From positions 115,490 through 179,489 of the forward strand of contig KV908618.1 in NCBI GenBank assembly GCA_002005505.1: a stretch of DNA of 64,000 bases, written 5' to 3'. Below, in pieces: positions 25,414-35,111 of this stretch. A model generated the notes under the pieces. The model was not told where the DNA came from, made no database searches, and saw nothing but the letters and a program-made list of their open reading frames with translations. The position numbers were made by a program, and so were the translations under genes. The stretch comes from Botryococcus braunii (Eukaryota > Chlorophyta > Trebouxiophyceae). Each line of letters begins with the position of its first letter. Positions within the stretch are counted from its first letter, which is position 1.

Positions 25414-28400
25414 GTGGAGTTAGAGAAGGAAACCTCCACACTTTTGTTCCTTGGGAATCTTTTCATTCTTCTATCGAGCAACGTTGTTCTGAGTTTTTGC
25501 ATTGTTCTTTTTCTAGAGGCCCCTTTGACAATACCCTACCCGATGGAACGTCTAAACCGACATTTGTTGCAGTACCTATAGGTAAAGCGGAGGACACCTT
25601 ATCCACTTTCGCTCGTGAGCAACAAGCAAATAAACATTTAAGTGCTTGTTTTCTAATGGGTAGTAAAGTGGCGAAATCCAAGGCAGTGTACCCATGGCTA
25701 AAAGGCATGAGAGTTATCCTGCAAGGTACCAAGGGACCTGATGTCCCCTACTCCTATGTAGTTTACCATGCCGGACCCAAATTTAGCGTATCTTTTGCTC
25801 AAGCTTTTTCAAATAGGCATTTAGCAATGCTTTTTCATGTTAACTGTACTGGTGTGAAGGGCGTCGCTTTAGTCGATACCGGGGCGACGCACTCGTTCGT
25901 CAGACTAGACTTCCTAGCTACTCTCGGAGTGAGGCTGTCAAAGAAGTGTGTGGATGTCCAGCTGGCAGATGGACAGACCATGCGCTCGGCGGGGACAGCT
26001 AAGCTCAGGGTGCACTTATCTCAAACATATGTGGAACAGAGGGATTTCATTGTCTGCGAAACTCTGTTGGATGGGGTGGACTTAATCCTTGGGGAGGATT
26101 TTCTGAAAGAAAGAAAAGCTTTAATTGACTACAATCATGGCGCAGTTCATCTTAAACCGCCTCATTCCTCACACTACATTACACTCCTCAACCCGCTGCC
26201 CCCTAGTGAAAGAGGTACCTTACCGGCGCAAAAAGTAAAAGTTATAAGTGAGGGTCAAGCTAGGCGGGCTATGCGAAAGGGTTGTCCAGGGTTTTGGGGG
26301 GTTGTGCGAGAGGCAAGGAGTGGACAGGACTCAGTTTGTGCAACACACTATCTCCATAGGGTTGCAGTGGCAACTACAGAGGGGGATAATCCTTGGGACG
26401 AAGACAGCGGAGCCACCGGCCTAGATTTAAACGAAAACTCCCGGCGTGTTATTGAGGGTATGACTGACAAGCCACAAGACTTGAAGCAATTGTTGTTAGA
26501 GTTTTTGGATGTTTTTCCAGAGAAATTGCCAGATTTACCTCCAGACAGGGGTATCTTGCACACTATACCTATGACACCCGGCCATACGCCGCCCTGTCGC
26601 CCCACTTATAGGTTGGCTGAACCAGAAGTGGCGGAGTGTCGGAGGCAGGTTGAGGAATTACTAGCACAGGGTTTCATCAGGCCGAGTGCATCACCGTATG
26701 GTAGCCCCATATTGTTTGTGAGAAAGAAAGACGGAACATTCCGAATGGTTATAGATTACAGGGCAGTTAATAACTTAACAAGGAAGGACAAATATCCGTT
26801 GCCACGGATAGACGATCTTCTGGACAAGCTGCAGGGTTCAAAGTTCTTTACCTCTTTTGATCTCTTGTCAGGTTACCATCAAGTGCGATTACATGAATCC
26901 GATGTTCCCAAAACCGCCTTTAGAACACCCTTAGGTTCATTTGAATTTTTGGTGCTTCCTTTTGGTCTCACGAATGCTCCCTCCACGTTTCAGAGACTGA
27001 TGAACAGTGTGTTCCATGATTTTATTCGAGAAGGTTTTGTTGTGGTTTACCTAGATGATTTGTTGGTATACAGCAAGTCCAGGGAACAGCACTTAGAGCA
27101 CTTAACTCGCATCCTTACTCGGCTGAGAGAGGAAAAACTTTATGCAAAATTATCCAAGTGTGAGTTTTTTGCTGACGAGTTGCGGTATTTGGGACATGTC
27201 GTGGGGCGCGACGGCATCAAAGTTGACCCTGCCAAAGTTCGGACTATTGTGGACTGGCCAACACCCACGGGGAGCACGCACGTACGACAATTCTTGGGAC
27301 TAGCCAACTACTTCCGCAAGTTCGTCCCGGGTTACAGTACGCTCGCGGCCCCCTTAACCCGGCTCACTGGCAAAGTTCCTTGGACGTGGGGAGAAGCTGA
27401 AGAGCACGCGTTTCAAAGTTTAAAAGAAACTTTGTCCAATGCTCCTGTACTAGCACTCCCAGACAGTAGCAAGCCTTTCAAAGTGATCTCAGATGCCAGT
27501 GACTATGGGGTGGGTGCAGTACTATTGCAAGAAGGTAGACCTGTAGCATACTTCAGTAAAAAGCTTAGTAATGCCGAACGCAATTATTCCACAACTGAGA
27601 AAGAGCTTGCAGGTGTGTTGTATGCCCTCAAGGAGTGGAGGTGTTACTTATTAGGGCAAACTTTCACAGTTGTTACGGACCATCGCGCGAATAGTTTTTT
27701 GCAAACCCAAACCCTACTCTCACCCAGACGGGCGCGCTGGGCGGAGTTTCTACAGTTATTCGACATCCAATGGGAATATGCGCCGGGATCCACTAACCCT
27801 GCTGATCCATTGTCTAGGAGTCCTCACTTAGCCGGGGCCCACGTCCGAGCCCTAGCTCGGGCCCAGGCTGGGGTTCAGGCGTCGGTTCAGGCTAGGGCAG
27901 GGCCCCTGGGGGAGGACTCTCCCCCTGTCGGAGTAGGAGCGATGGGGGTTGGGGAGGCTGCAGACTCCACCACCCTACCCACGCCGATGGACGGGTTGAG
28001 GGGATGGGGAAGGGTTTTAAGTGAGGCATATGAGATAGATGATTGGCTCCATCGTAAACAAAATCGCCGCAAGTTAAGCTTCCATAGTGGCTTGTGGAAG
28101 CGCGGTGCGCGCATTTACGTTCCCTCCCACCATATGAGTTCTGACGGTGTCGAACGTAACCTTCGTAGAGAAATCCTGGAAAATTTGCATGGACCACCTA
28201 TAGTTGGTCATCCAGGCAGGGACAGGACCCTCGAATTAGTTCAACGTTCCTGGTGGTGGCCAGGGATGGCCTCAGATGTGGCTGACTTTGTGGCCCAATG
28301 TGACTCGTGTCAGCGTGTCAAAGCCCCAGCACACTTACCTGTAGGGTTACTACACCCTCTAGAAATACCTGACAGAAAGTGGCAATCAATGTCTATGGAC

Positions 28401-29555
28401 CTAATCACTGGACTGCCAAGAACTAAGGAAGGATATGACGCTATCTGGGTTGCTGTTGATAGGTTGTCAAAGTATGCGCACTTCGCTCCGACGACCACTG
28501 ACGCAAGTGCAGAAGTGATAGCTCAACTGTTACGGACCCGGGTTTTCACCTTGCATGGGTTTCCCACTCACATTGTATCAGACAGAGATCCTAGGTGGGT
28601 GGGTCGCTTCTGTCAAGAGCTCTTTCGGTTGACCGGTTGTCGCTCTGCGCTATCTACAGCGTTTCATCCGCAGACCGACGGTCAAACGGAACGAATTAAT
28701 AGGATCTTGGAGGATTATTTGCGTCATTACGTCACTGGAAGACACAACGACTGGGATAAACATTTGTGTGAAGCTGAATTTTCTTACAACAACACTTTTC
28801 AGCAATCAATCAACACTACTCCCTTTAGATTGACCTTCGGTCAGGATCCCACGATTCCCTTCCAGGAAGTCTATGAAGGTGTGACATCTTCTGTACGTGA
28901 GTATGTACCAGCAGCAGCAGAGTTTGTACGAAGGATGAGATGGGATCTAGAAAGAGCGCGGACATGTCTCAAAGCTGCGCAGGACCGCATGAAGGCATAT
29001 GCGGACGCGAGGAGAAAAGATGCTCCTATTTTAAAAATAGGCCAACCTGTCCTCCTTTCAACAAAGAATCTGAAATTCAAGCATACTCGGACAAGAAAAC
29101 TCTTACCTCGGTTTATTGGGCCTTTTCCCATCGTCCAGGAGGTATCATCGGTAGCTTTCAAAATTAGGCTTCCAAAAACTCTGAGGGTTCATGATGTCTT
29201 CCATGTTTCTATGCTTAAGCCTTATAAGGAAGGTGGGACGGTACAACCTCCTCCTCTACCTGAGATTATTGATGGAGAAGAGGAGTATGAGGTCGAGGCT
29301 GTGCTAGCTCATAGGGAACGAAAGTTACGAGGTCGAAAAACTGCGCGAGAATATCTTGTAAAGTGGACCGGGTATCAGGATATTCATAATACTTGGGAGC
29401 CAGAGGATAACTTAGAACACGCCAGGGAGGCGTTACAGCGGTACTGGGATTTAACCACGGAGCACAGGCCGGAACAAAAAGAAAAGGTGGACAAGAAACG
29501 TAAAGGACGTGGTAAAAATGCTGAGAAGCAGCGGAAGCGCGCTAGGCGCGCTTAG
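25410..29555 (+). CDS. pol: Pol polyprotein of A2 (PR-RT-RNaseH-IN-chromodomain)
   Basis: A 1381-residue Pol in the -1 frame relative to gag, starting at an ATG that overlaps the gag stop (ATGA, 25410-25413). Domain order and landmarks match A1: protease DTGA at residue 156, YLDD near 547, RNase H from about 690, integrase zinc-binding region about 927-968 with a DDE core to about 1100, chromodomain about 1290-1350 and a basic tail. A2 has LDF where A1 and A3 have HDF just after the protease active site, and a few other substitutions. The ATGA overlap suggests that ribosomes terminating Gag restart on Pol (inference). No defects seen. Confidence 0.95.
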   Translation: MSGVREGNLHTFVPWESFHSSIEQRCSEFLHCSFSRGPFDNTLPDGTSKPTFVAVPIGKAEDTLSTFAREQQANKHLSACFLMGSKVAKSKAVYPWLKGMRVILQGTKGPDVPYSYVVYHAGPKFSVSFAQAFSNRHLAMLFHVNCTGVKGVALVDTGATHSFVRLDFLATLGVRLSKKCVDVQLADGQTMRSAGTAKLRVHLSQTYVEQRDFIVCETLLDGVDLILGEDFLKERKALIDYNHGAVHLKPPHSSHYITLLNPLPPSERGTLPAQKVKVISEGQARRAMRKGCPGFWGVVREARSGQDSVCATHYLHRVAVATTEGDNPWDEDSGATGLDLNENSRRVIEGMTDKPQDLKQLLLEFLDVFPEKLPDLPPDRGILHTIPMTPGHTPPCRPTYRLAEPEVAECRRQVEELLAQGFIRPSASPYGSPILFVRKKDGTFRMVIDYRAVNNLTRKDKYPLPRIDDLLDKLQGSKFFTSFDLLSGYHQVRLHESDVPKTAFRTPLGSFEFLVLPFGLTNAPSTFQRLMNSVFHDFIREGFVVVYLDDLLVYSKSREQHLEHLTRILTRLREEKLYAKLSKCEFFADELRYLGHVVGRDGIKVDPAKVRTIVDWPTPTGSTHVRQFLGLANYFRKFVPGYSTLAAPLTRLTGKVPWTWGEAEEHAFQSLKETLSNAPVLALPDSSKPFKVISDASDYGVGAVLLQEGRPVAYFSKKLSNAERNYSTTEKELAGVLYALKEWRCYLLGQTFTVVTDHRANSFLQTQTLLSPRRARWAEFLQLFDIQWEYAPGSTNPADPLSRSPHLAGAHVRALARAQAGVQASVQARAGPLGEDSPPVGVGAMGVGEAADSTTLPTPMDGLRGWGRVLSEAYEIDDWLHRKQNRRKLSFHSGLWKRGARIYVPSHHMSSDGVERNLRREILENLHGPPIVGHPGRDRTLELVQRSWWWPGMASDVADFVAQCDSCQRVKAPAHLPVGLLHPLEIPDRKWQSMSMDLITGLPRTKEGYDAIWVAVDRLSKYAHFAPTTTDASAEVIAQLLRTRVFTLHGFPTHIVSDRDPRWVGRFCQELFRLTGCRSALSTAFHPQTDGQTERINRILEDYLRHYVTGRHNDWDKHLCEAEFSYNNTFQQSINTTPFRLTFGQDPTIPFQEVYEGVTSSVREYVPAAAEFVRRMRWDLERARTCLKAAQDRMKAYADARRKDAPILKIGQPVLLSTKNLKFKHTRTRKLLPRFIGPFPIVQEVSSVAFKIRLPKTLRVHDVFHVSMLKPYKEGGTVQPPPLPEIIDGEEEYEVEAVLAHRERKLRGRKTAREYLVKWTGYQDIHNTWEPEDNLEHAREALQRYWDLTTEHRPEQKEKVDKKRKGRGKNAEKQRKRARRA

Positions 29556-30143
29556 TGCTCTGGCAGGTCGGGTCGGCCCCTCGGTGCGTCCTTGGGCCAC
29601 CTTGGAAGCTCTAAGCTTGGCCCTTAGAGTGTACCCTGGGGGTATCCCAGTACTAGAGCGCACTCGGATGAATAGGACGTAAGCGGGGTAGAATGTCTAC
29701 CTCAGGTGCGTGCGGTGATGACCGCTCACCCTGGACAGGACTCGTCGAGGTAGGGTGTCGTCCACCTCGGGTGCATGCGGTGCTGACTGCTCACCCTTGT
29801 CAGGTTTCGGACGTCAATCATGTAATGTCGCGACATCCGTGCTAGCTCGCGCTGTAGCGTAACGCCCGACGCAGATGGGTGGCCCCACTGCCGTTGGGTA
29901 GAATTCCTATTGGACAGGACGGGCGAATTTATGTATGGACGGGACAGATTTTACATTGTTATACGGACAGGGCTGGACAAGACAGGACAGGACAGGGTCT
30001 GGCTTGGGCTGGGGACGCCAGACTAGTACCCGCGGACAGGACGTGACAGGACCGTACCTCTGCCAAGTGTGTTAGGTGCGTAGTGTAGTTGTTTAGAGTG
30101 AGTCTCCCTCTTGGCCGTGACGTCCAAGCTAAGGGGGGGAGGG
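29556..30143 (+). other. A2 3' noncoding region and polypurine tract
   Basis: Contains a duplicated 37-bp motif (around 29700 and 29765), many GGACAGG-type heptamers (about 29930-30000), and the polypurine tract AAGGGGGGGAGGG at 30131-30143 directly before the 3' LTR. No supported ORF. Confidence 0.8.
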
Positions 30144-30442
30144 TGTAACAGGAATAGTCGCGTGTTATAGGAAAATGACCGGACCACGAGGATTTGGACC
30201 TCCATAAAGGTCCCTTCGTGAGTTATGTTCCTCCACGCCAAGAAGTGGCTACTTCACGCGCCAAGGGAGTGACCCCTTACTTGACAAGGCGCATTGGCGA
30301 TGGAGACAGGGACACACTTAGAACAGGATAGAATAAGGCTTTGGCAGAGGAAGGACCGGGCCGGACTGGACGGGTACTGAGGTGGAGCCCAAACAACTTG
30401 TAACCATTGTTTTCGCATCCTTTGGCCGTTTCTACTGTATCA
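30144..30442 (+). repeat. A2 3' LTR
   Basis: 299 bp, identical by eye to the 5' LTR. Followed by the GCTGA target duplication. Confidence 0.96.
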
Positions 30443-31733
30443 GCTGATGCTCTCGAAGAAGCTCCAACACTTGCCGCAAATGCTGGCAATGCTCCTCTGG
30501 TGTCTTACTGTAGATGAGGATGTCATCTAAGTACACCAGGACAAACTTATGCAGATACGGCCGGAATATTGTATTCATTGCCGTCTGAAAAGTTGCCGGC
30601 GCGTTCGTCAATCCGAACGGCAAGACACGCCAGTGAAACAATCCGTCGGGTGTACGAAAGGCAGTCTTAGGTACATCCTCGTCGGATATCCGGATCTGAT
30701 GGTACCCTGATGTCAAGTCCAGACTTGTAAACAAGGTCGCACCTTGAAGCTGATCCAGTGCATCATCAATGCGTGGCATTGGGTACTTGTTCTTGACGGT
30801 GAGTTTGTTCAGTGCGCGATAATCTATGACCATCCGCAAACCCCCGTCCTTCTTCTGGACAAACAGGATCGGTGCACCGTAAGGAGAAGTCGAAGGTTCT
30901 ATGAACTTCTTCTCTAGGAGCAGCTTCACCTGCCTCTCAGCTTCCATCACCTCCGAACGAGACAGTCGGTAGAAGGGTCGTGATGGAGGCTTCGCGTGTG
31001 GATCAATCAGAGGGATTGTGTGAGAAACCCCAGGACGGTCAGGGGGAAGCCCTGGCACGTCTTCAGGGAAGACATCTGCAAACTCTTGTAGCAAAGAGTG
31101 CACACTCACAGGTACTTCCACAAGCGATGCTTCAGAAGACAGCAATTGCGTTACAGATGATAAGAACGTTTTACACCCCGCGCGCGCAAGACGCTTGGCC
31201 TGTACCATCGTTATGACTAACTTCTTTACATCTGTACAATCAGAGTCAGTCATGACGATGTTGTCCTTACATCGTAACCGAAAGGGTTTACCCTTCCTAG
31301 TGTACCCAGTGACACATTTGTCATCGAAGTTCACACTTGCACGAGCTCTGGTCAACCATTGCTGCCCTAACAACACATCCCACTCACAGGAGTGAACATG
31401 CATCACTGTACAAGTTACAGCAGCAAAACGGTAACCCTGGATCGTCACAGAGATTGTAACATGCCCAAGATGATCAACTTCCAGGCCATTGGCCATTTGC
31501 AACACTGCCTTCTCCGTGGGTGACTCTATTTGTAGACCAAGTCGATCCGCGAGCGCTGCACTGATGATGTTGCAGCTAGCTCCAGAGTCAGCCAATACCT
31601 GGCAGTGCACGCCTTGCACCTGGCCACCAAAAATCATAGTCAGCTTTTGCACCTCAGCATTCGGGTGGAAAGCATTAGCTATAATCTGCATTGGACTTAC
31701 ATCAGCCCCCGCTTGGTCTGAAGGCCCATACCT
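30443..31733 (-). pseudogene. pol: B2 pol 5' part: protease and most of reverse transcriptase
   Basis: On the minus strand the frame continues directly after the gag TGA at 31734-31736. A first ATG lies at 31691. It contains the aspartic protease site ([13 protein letters not shown]) and the reverse transcriptase through [22 protein letters not shown] and [10 protein letters not shown]. It is cut at LLREHQL by A2, and the remainder continues at 23566. Gag and pol in one frame with a single TGA between them suggests a Gag-Pol fusion by readthrough; initiation at 31691 is an alternative. Confidence 0.92.
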
Positions 31734-31737
31734 TCAG
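31718..31737 (-). promoter_or_regulatory. candidate stop-codon readthrough hairpin, gag/pol of B2
   Basis: On the minus strand CTGAAGG pairs perfectly with CCTTCAG around a six-base loop (TATGGG), and the gag TGA lies within the 5' arm. The core TGA-AGG-TRT-GGG-CCT-TC is shared with element C at 12223-12239. Confidence 0.5.
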
Positions 31738-33179
31738 GAAGCAGGTGCCTTGCCCTTGCCCTTGTCGTGGGCATCAGGCTTCTTGCAGAACTTGGCCGTG
31801 TGGCCCAGTTCCCCGCACTTGTAGCAGCGGCCTTCGCGCTTCATCCTCGCTGCATACGCGTTGGGCTGCGTGCCCGAAGGCCCAGCACCAGATCCATTCG
31901 AGCCCGGAGGCTTCCCAAAGGCAGCGCGCTTAAGAGGTGGAATAGCATCCCCGTCTGCCAGGCGCTTGCCCTTGATCAAGGCCTTCAGCTCCTGAGTCTC
32001 CTTCTCGCTCGCTGCACCCGGCAACATACGCAAGAAGGATTCAGCTTCCTTGGCAGCTTGAACAACAATGTCAAGGTTACCAAGCTCGTTACGAACGAGT
32101 GAATCTCTTGTTAAAACCTCCAAAATGTTTGGTTTTAACCCCGCCCTAAAGTAGGCACACGCTTCAGGGCCCGAGATAGGATACTTGACAGCTTCAACCA
32201 TGATAGCACGAAACATAGCATGGTAAGCTGCCACGGACTTAGTCTGCCTTAATCGCGCCAACCGTGGACGCACAGTATTTTCTACTTCCACTTCAACAAA
32301 ATGAGCGAGAAGAGAAGTCTTGAAAACGGCAAAGTCCTTCACATCCTTTCCCTGAACAGAAAGGGACCTTTTAAGGAGCGCCCATTCCTTAGCGGCTCGG
32401 CCAGTAAGGCAAAGGGACGCGTGGGACACTAATTCATCATCACGAAGGCCCAAAATACACGAATAATCGTCAAATTGACCGAGCCAAGTGATTATGTCAG
32501 TCCCCTCCTTTTCCCCATTAAACAACGGAGCCGGTGGGCGCCGAAAGGGCCCACGTGAAGGTTCAGTTGTTCTCTTCGCATTGAATTCTGAATTCAACAC
32601 GTCAACGGAAGGACCAGAAGTGGGGTGCCCACCTGCAACGCGTTGAGTCAGCACCGCAACTTCGGCCTCCAACATATCCACGCGATCCTCCGTACGACCC
32701 ACGGAAGAATCCGTATCGAGCTCGGCAGCGATGAAGTACAACTGCCAAACTCTCGTTTCGTATTCCAGTTTCGCCGTCGCGAGCCTCTGCATTTCGGCGA
32801 AATGCGCCACCGAGTCGAAACCCGGCTTAAAGCCGCCCTCTCCAGTTACCTGGAGGTGCAGCTGCGTCGACAGCTTCGCTAAGTGAACCTCGACCGGCTC
32901 AAGCTTCTCGAAATAATCACCGATTTCACGAACCAGTTGCTGCGTAGCGATCTCGGCACTAGGAAGTGCTTGGATCTCCACGAGCTTCTGTTTCGTGAAA
33001 GCGCGACAATTTTCGTAGCTCAAGCCGTTCGAAAGGTCCGGGACTCGGGGATTTTTCCTGGCCCAAGTGGGCCACGAGTCGTCCCAAACCGTCCCAATAG
33101 CACACCTCCTCGTAGGAGGCACGGTTACAAATGTATTTCGCAACCCCTGCGGCACTTCGACAAGTGTCCGGAGTGCCAT
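31734..33179 (-). CDS. gag: Gag polyprotein of B2
   Basis: The ATG at 33179 (GCGATGGCAC context) gives 481 residues; the frame is open for 19 more codons upstream without an ATG. It has a helical N-terminal region, a heptad-like stretch (DMLEAEVAVLTQRV), a retrotransposon capsid domain in the middle (AAKEWALLKRSL, RPRLARLRQTKS) and a CCHC zinc knuckle (CYKCGELGHTAKFC) near the C-terminus, followed by a Lys/Gly-rich tail. Similar in layout to Gag of element C. The TGA at 31734-31736 is the only stop before pol. Confidence 0.9.
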   Translation of the reverse strand: MALRTLVEVPQGLRNTFVTVPPTRRCAIGTVWDDSWPTWARKNPRVPDLSNGLSYENCRAFTKQKLVEIQALPSAEIATQQLVREIGDYFEKLEPVEVHLAKLSTQLHLQVTGEGGFKPGFDSVAHFAEMQRLATAKLEYETRVWQLYFIAAELDTDSSVGRTEDRVDMLEAEVAVLTQRVAGGHPTSGPSVDVLNSEFNAKRTTEPSRGPFRRPPAPLFNGEKEGTDIITWLGQFDDYSCILGLRDDELVSHASLCLTGRAAKEWALLKRSLSVQGKDVKDFAVFKTSLLAHFVEVEVENTVRPRLARLRQTKSVAAYHAMFRAIMVEAVKYPISGPEACAYFRAGLKPNILEVLTRDSLVRNELGNLDIVVQAAKEAESFLRMLPGAASEKETQELKALIKGKRLADGDAIPPLKRAAFGKPPGSNGSGAGPSGTQPNAYAARMKREGRCYKCGELGHTAKFCKKPDAHDKGKGKAPAS

Positions 33180-33265
33180 CGCAAACCCCAGGTTTACGAC
33201 CACGGACCCCAGGTCCGTAAAACACACAAGATACACGAGAAATCGAAAACCCCAGGTTTTAGAAT

Positions 33266-33279
33266 TCTCGCCGATACCA
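33266..33279 (-). other. B2 primer-binding site
   Basis: TGGTATCGGCGAGA on the minus strand, two bases after the 5' LTR. Identical to the site in families A and D although the LTRs are unrelated in sequence. Confidence 0.82.
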
Positions 33280-33281
33280 AA

Positions 33282-33470
33282 TGTAGTATCTTGCTTGTCT
33301 CAAGTTCGTGTGAGAATGACCTCACACAGGTGCGACCCGTCTGATTGCACCCCGCCAGCCAAGCTGGCCAGATTACGTAATGAGGTCATCGTACCCCGCT
33401 CTCCGATCACGCGCTATCGGCTCGATGCCGATCGGCTCCCTAACGGACCCTTCGCACTCGGAACGTTACA
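33282..33470 (-). repeat. B2 5' LTR
   Basis: 189 bp, identical by eye to 20446-20634. Followed on the + strand by the GCAAA duplication and the resumed RNase H of element C. Confidence 0.95.
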
Positions 33471-33676
33471 GCAAACCAGGTGGGCCGAGTTCCTTTCGCG
33501 GTTCAATTTTCGCATGGACTATGCCCCAGGGACGTCCAATGTGGTGGCTGACGCTCTGAGTCGGCATCCGTCCGACTATGAGGCTCCTTGTCCAATCATC
33601 AATGGCGTGGTGATTGGTGGGTGTTCGCACCCGGCGCACCGTTGTCTGCCAACGCTCTCTCTTTGTGCCTTGGTTG
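33471..33676 (+). pseudogene. pol: element C pol fragment 3: end of RNase H and linker
   Basis: It continues element C at TRWAEFLSRFNF, NVVADALSRHPSDYEAP after the GCAAA duplication. The sequence stops being C-like at 33676, where the D1 LTR begins. Everything downstream in C (integrase, chromodomain, 3' LTR) is missing from the window. Confidence 0.88.
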
Positions 33677-34144
33677 TGTCGTAGAATGCACAAGTTAGAG
33701 AGAATTTCCAAGTTGTGAGAGAGAGAGAGACAAGGCCGGATGGCCGACAAGTTGGACGCTCTTTCCAATTACAAGTAACCCCCACCTCACGGAGCTTCCA
33801 CTCCCTACTTGTGGTCTACTAAGCTTCCAAATTACCTGAGTGCGTGTCTTCCCGTGGCTTACGTCTCTATCCGTTCCTTCCCGTGGTTCGTGATCGTGTG
33901 TTCACGTTCCTCCAATGGTAGCGCACTAGTCCACCAAACCTCTACAATAGTATCTAGAAAATATCCTAGAATCCTACTATGAGAGTAACGTCCATAACTA
34001 TCCAATGGAATTCGACGGCTAGGAAGCCAAGGCTAGACGCTAGGCACGTGCGTACTCGCGTTGCTCGTACGACATGTGCGCCTAGGCTCGGGGGTAAGGG
34101 AAATGTCTAGAAATGCCGGGAAATCCCTACATTCCATCACATCA
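33677..34144 (-). repeat. D1 3' LTR
   Basis: 468 bp. It matches the 479-bp D LTR except for an 11-bp deletion in the duplicated CGCCACATGTG segment and scattered substitutions. In element orientation it begins TGATGTGATGG and ends ACGACA. Confidence 0.93.
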
Positions 34145-35111
34145 TCCCCCCCTTAATTCCTGCATGTCCTCATGCAGCCACATACACACATACAGTAGAC
34201 CACAATTATAAGGGAATGGTCGTCACCGAACGGCCCATCCACCAGCGCCGTTAGACCCTTGCCGAATGGGTTACAGTAGGGTCCCCGCCTCCAAGTTATT
34301 CCCCTATCATCCCAAGCAATTGACTAAAGCGTCCATTTTTTTTTTTTTTTTGTTTTTTTTTTAATTCATTTATTAGGTGTGCTTTATTTTAGTCCTAAGT
34401 ACAATACTGTACGATACGATACGACACGGTACTATAATTACGATAAATTACGATAAATTACGGCGAACTACGACGAACGTTCGCCTTATTCCTTTCGAAC
34501 TATCCAAGTCCGCCTTTATTGACACATCCCTATTTATTATTTATTAAAACAATACAATGCTTGTGACACAACCGATAAACAATCCGAACAAGATAAATAT
34601 GACACAGGTGTAGCTCAGTTCACAATGCTTCCCTAAAGTGGCTATCCATACAACACAGTTTCTTTATGATACATTGTCCATACTGTACACATACTGTACA
34701 CATAAGGTACACATATAGTACATAGAAAGAAATCCATCCCAAGATGCCAAGTAGTCCATATCCAAGGGTTCCAAGTAGCCCATATCCAAGGGTTCCAAGT
34801 AGCCCATATCCAAGGGTTCCAAGTCACTTCTGTACTTCAAGCCCACGCCCCAAGTGCTAGTTGAGCAGACTGCGGTTGCGCGCCATGTGTACTTCAATTC
34901 CCATCCCTGAATGCAGAACCCCGAGTTCAATGCATCGAAGCGGTATGAGGCCTCATGCCACACATACCGAGGTAGGCAACCTACCCCGTCCCTTGTCCCA
35001 AAGTACACAAGATATACAGTCCCTACCATAGGTCCCGTCCCATGTATTCCCAGACACCAGGTGGGAACTCCACAAGTGGAATGAGGGGGACAACCGTCCG
35101 GAGGGGCCCGT
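34145..35111 (-). other. D1 3' noncoding region
   Basis: Contains the polypurine tract next to the LTR, a T-run (an A-tract in element sense, about 34336-34362), short CGTAATTTAT repeats, clustered AATAAA motifs (about 34510-34560) and a roughly 24-bp repeat in three copies (about 34745-34825). No ORF supported. Confidence 0.75.

Larger units (their letters stand above)
23567..30442 (+). mobile_element. Ty3/gypsy chromovirus A2, complete and apparently intact, nested in B2
   Basis: A 6876-bp element with two 299-bp LTRs that are identical by eye and a GCTGA duplication (23562-23566 and 30443-30447). It has a primer-binding site, full-length gag, overlapping pol of 1381 codons, a 3' noncoding region and a polypurine tract. 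It is the only copy in the window with every part present and open, so it is the best candidate for an autonomous element. It interrupts the reverse transcriptase of B2 in the opposite orientation. Confidence 0.97.
20446..33470 (-). mobile_element. Ty3/gypsy chromovirus B2, nested in C and itself split by A2
   Basis: Identical 189-bp LTRs (20446-20634 and 33282-33470) and GCAAA duplications (20441-20445 and 33471-33475) mark a complete insertion on the minus strand. Without A2 and its duplicated GCTGA, B2 would be about 6.1 kb. Order: 5' LTR, primer-binding site, gag, in-frame TGA, pol (interrupted in the reverse transcriptase by A2), 3' noncoding region, polypurine tract, 3' LTR. Confidence 0.95.
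10642..33676 (+). mobile_element. Ty3/gypsy element C (oldest, split by A1 and B2; 3' part lost)
   Basis: A + strand retrotransposon with a putative 5' LTR, a gag gene, and pol preserved in three pieces: 12226-12892, 19214-20445 and 33471-33676. The first break is caused by A1 (target duplication TGTTT) and the second by B2 (duplication GCAAA). Removing each insertion and one copy of its duplication restores the reading frame at both joints. The element stops inside the RNase H/linker region at 33676, where the LTR of D1 begins. Integrase, chromodomain and 3' LTR are absent, so it cannot move on its own. Its proteins resemble those of B2 more than those of A or D. Confidence 0.9.
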
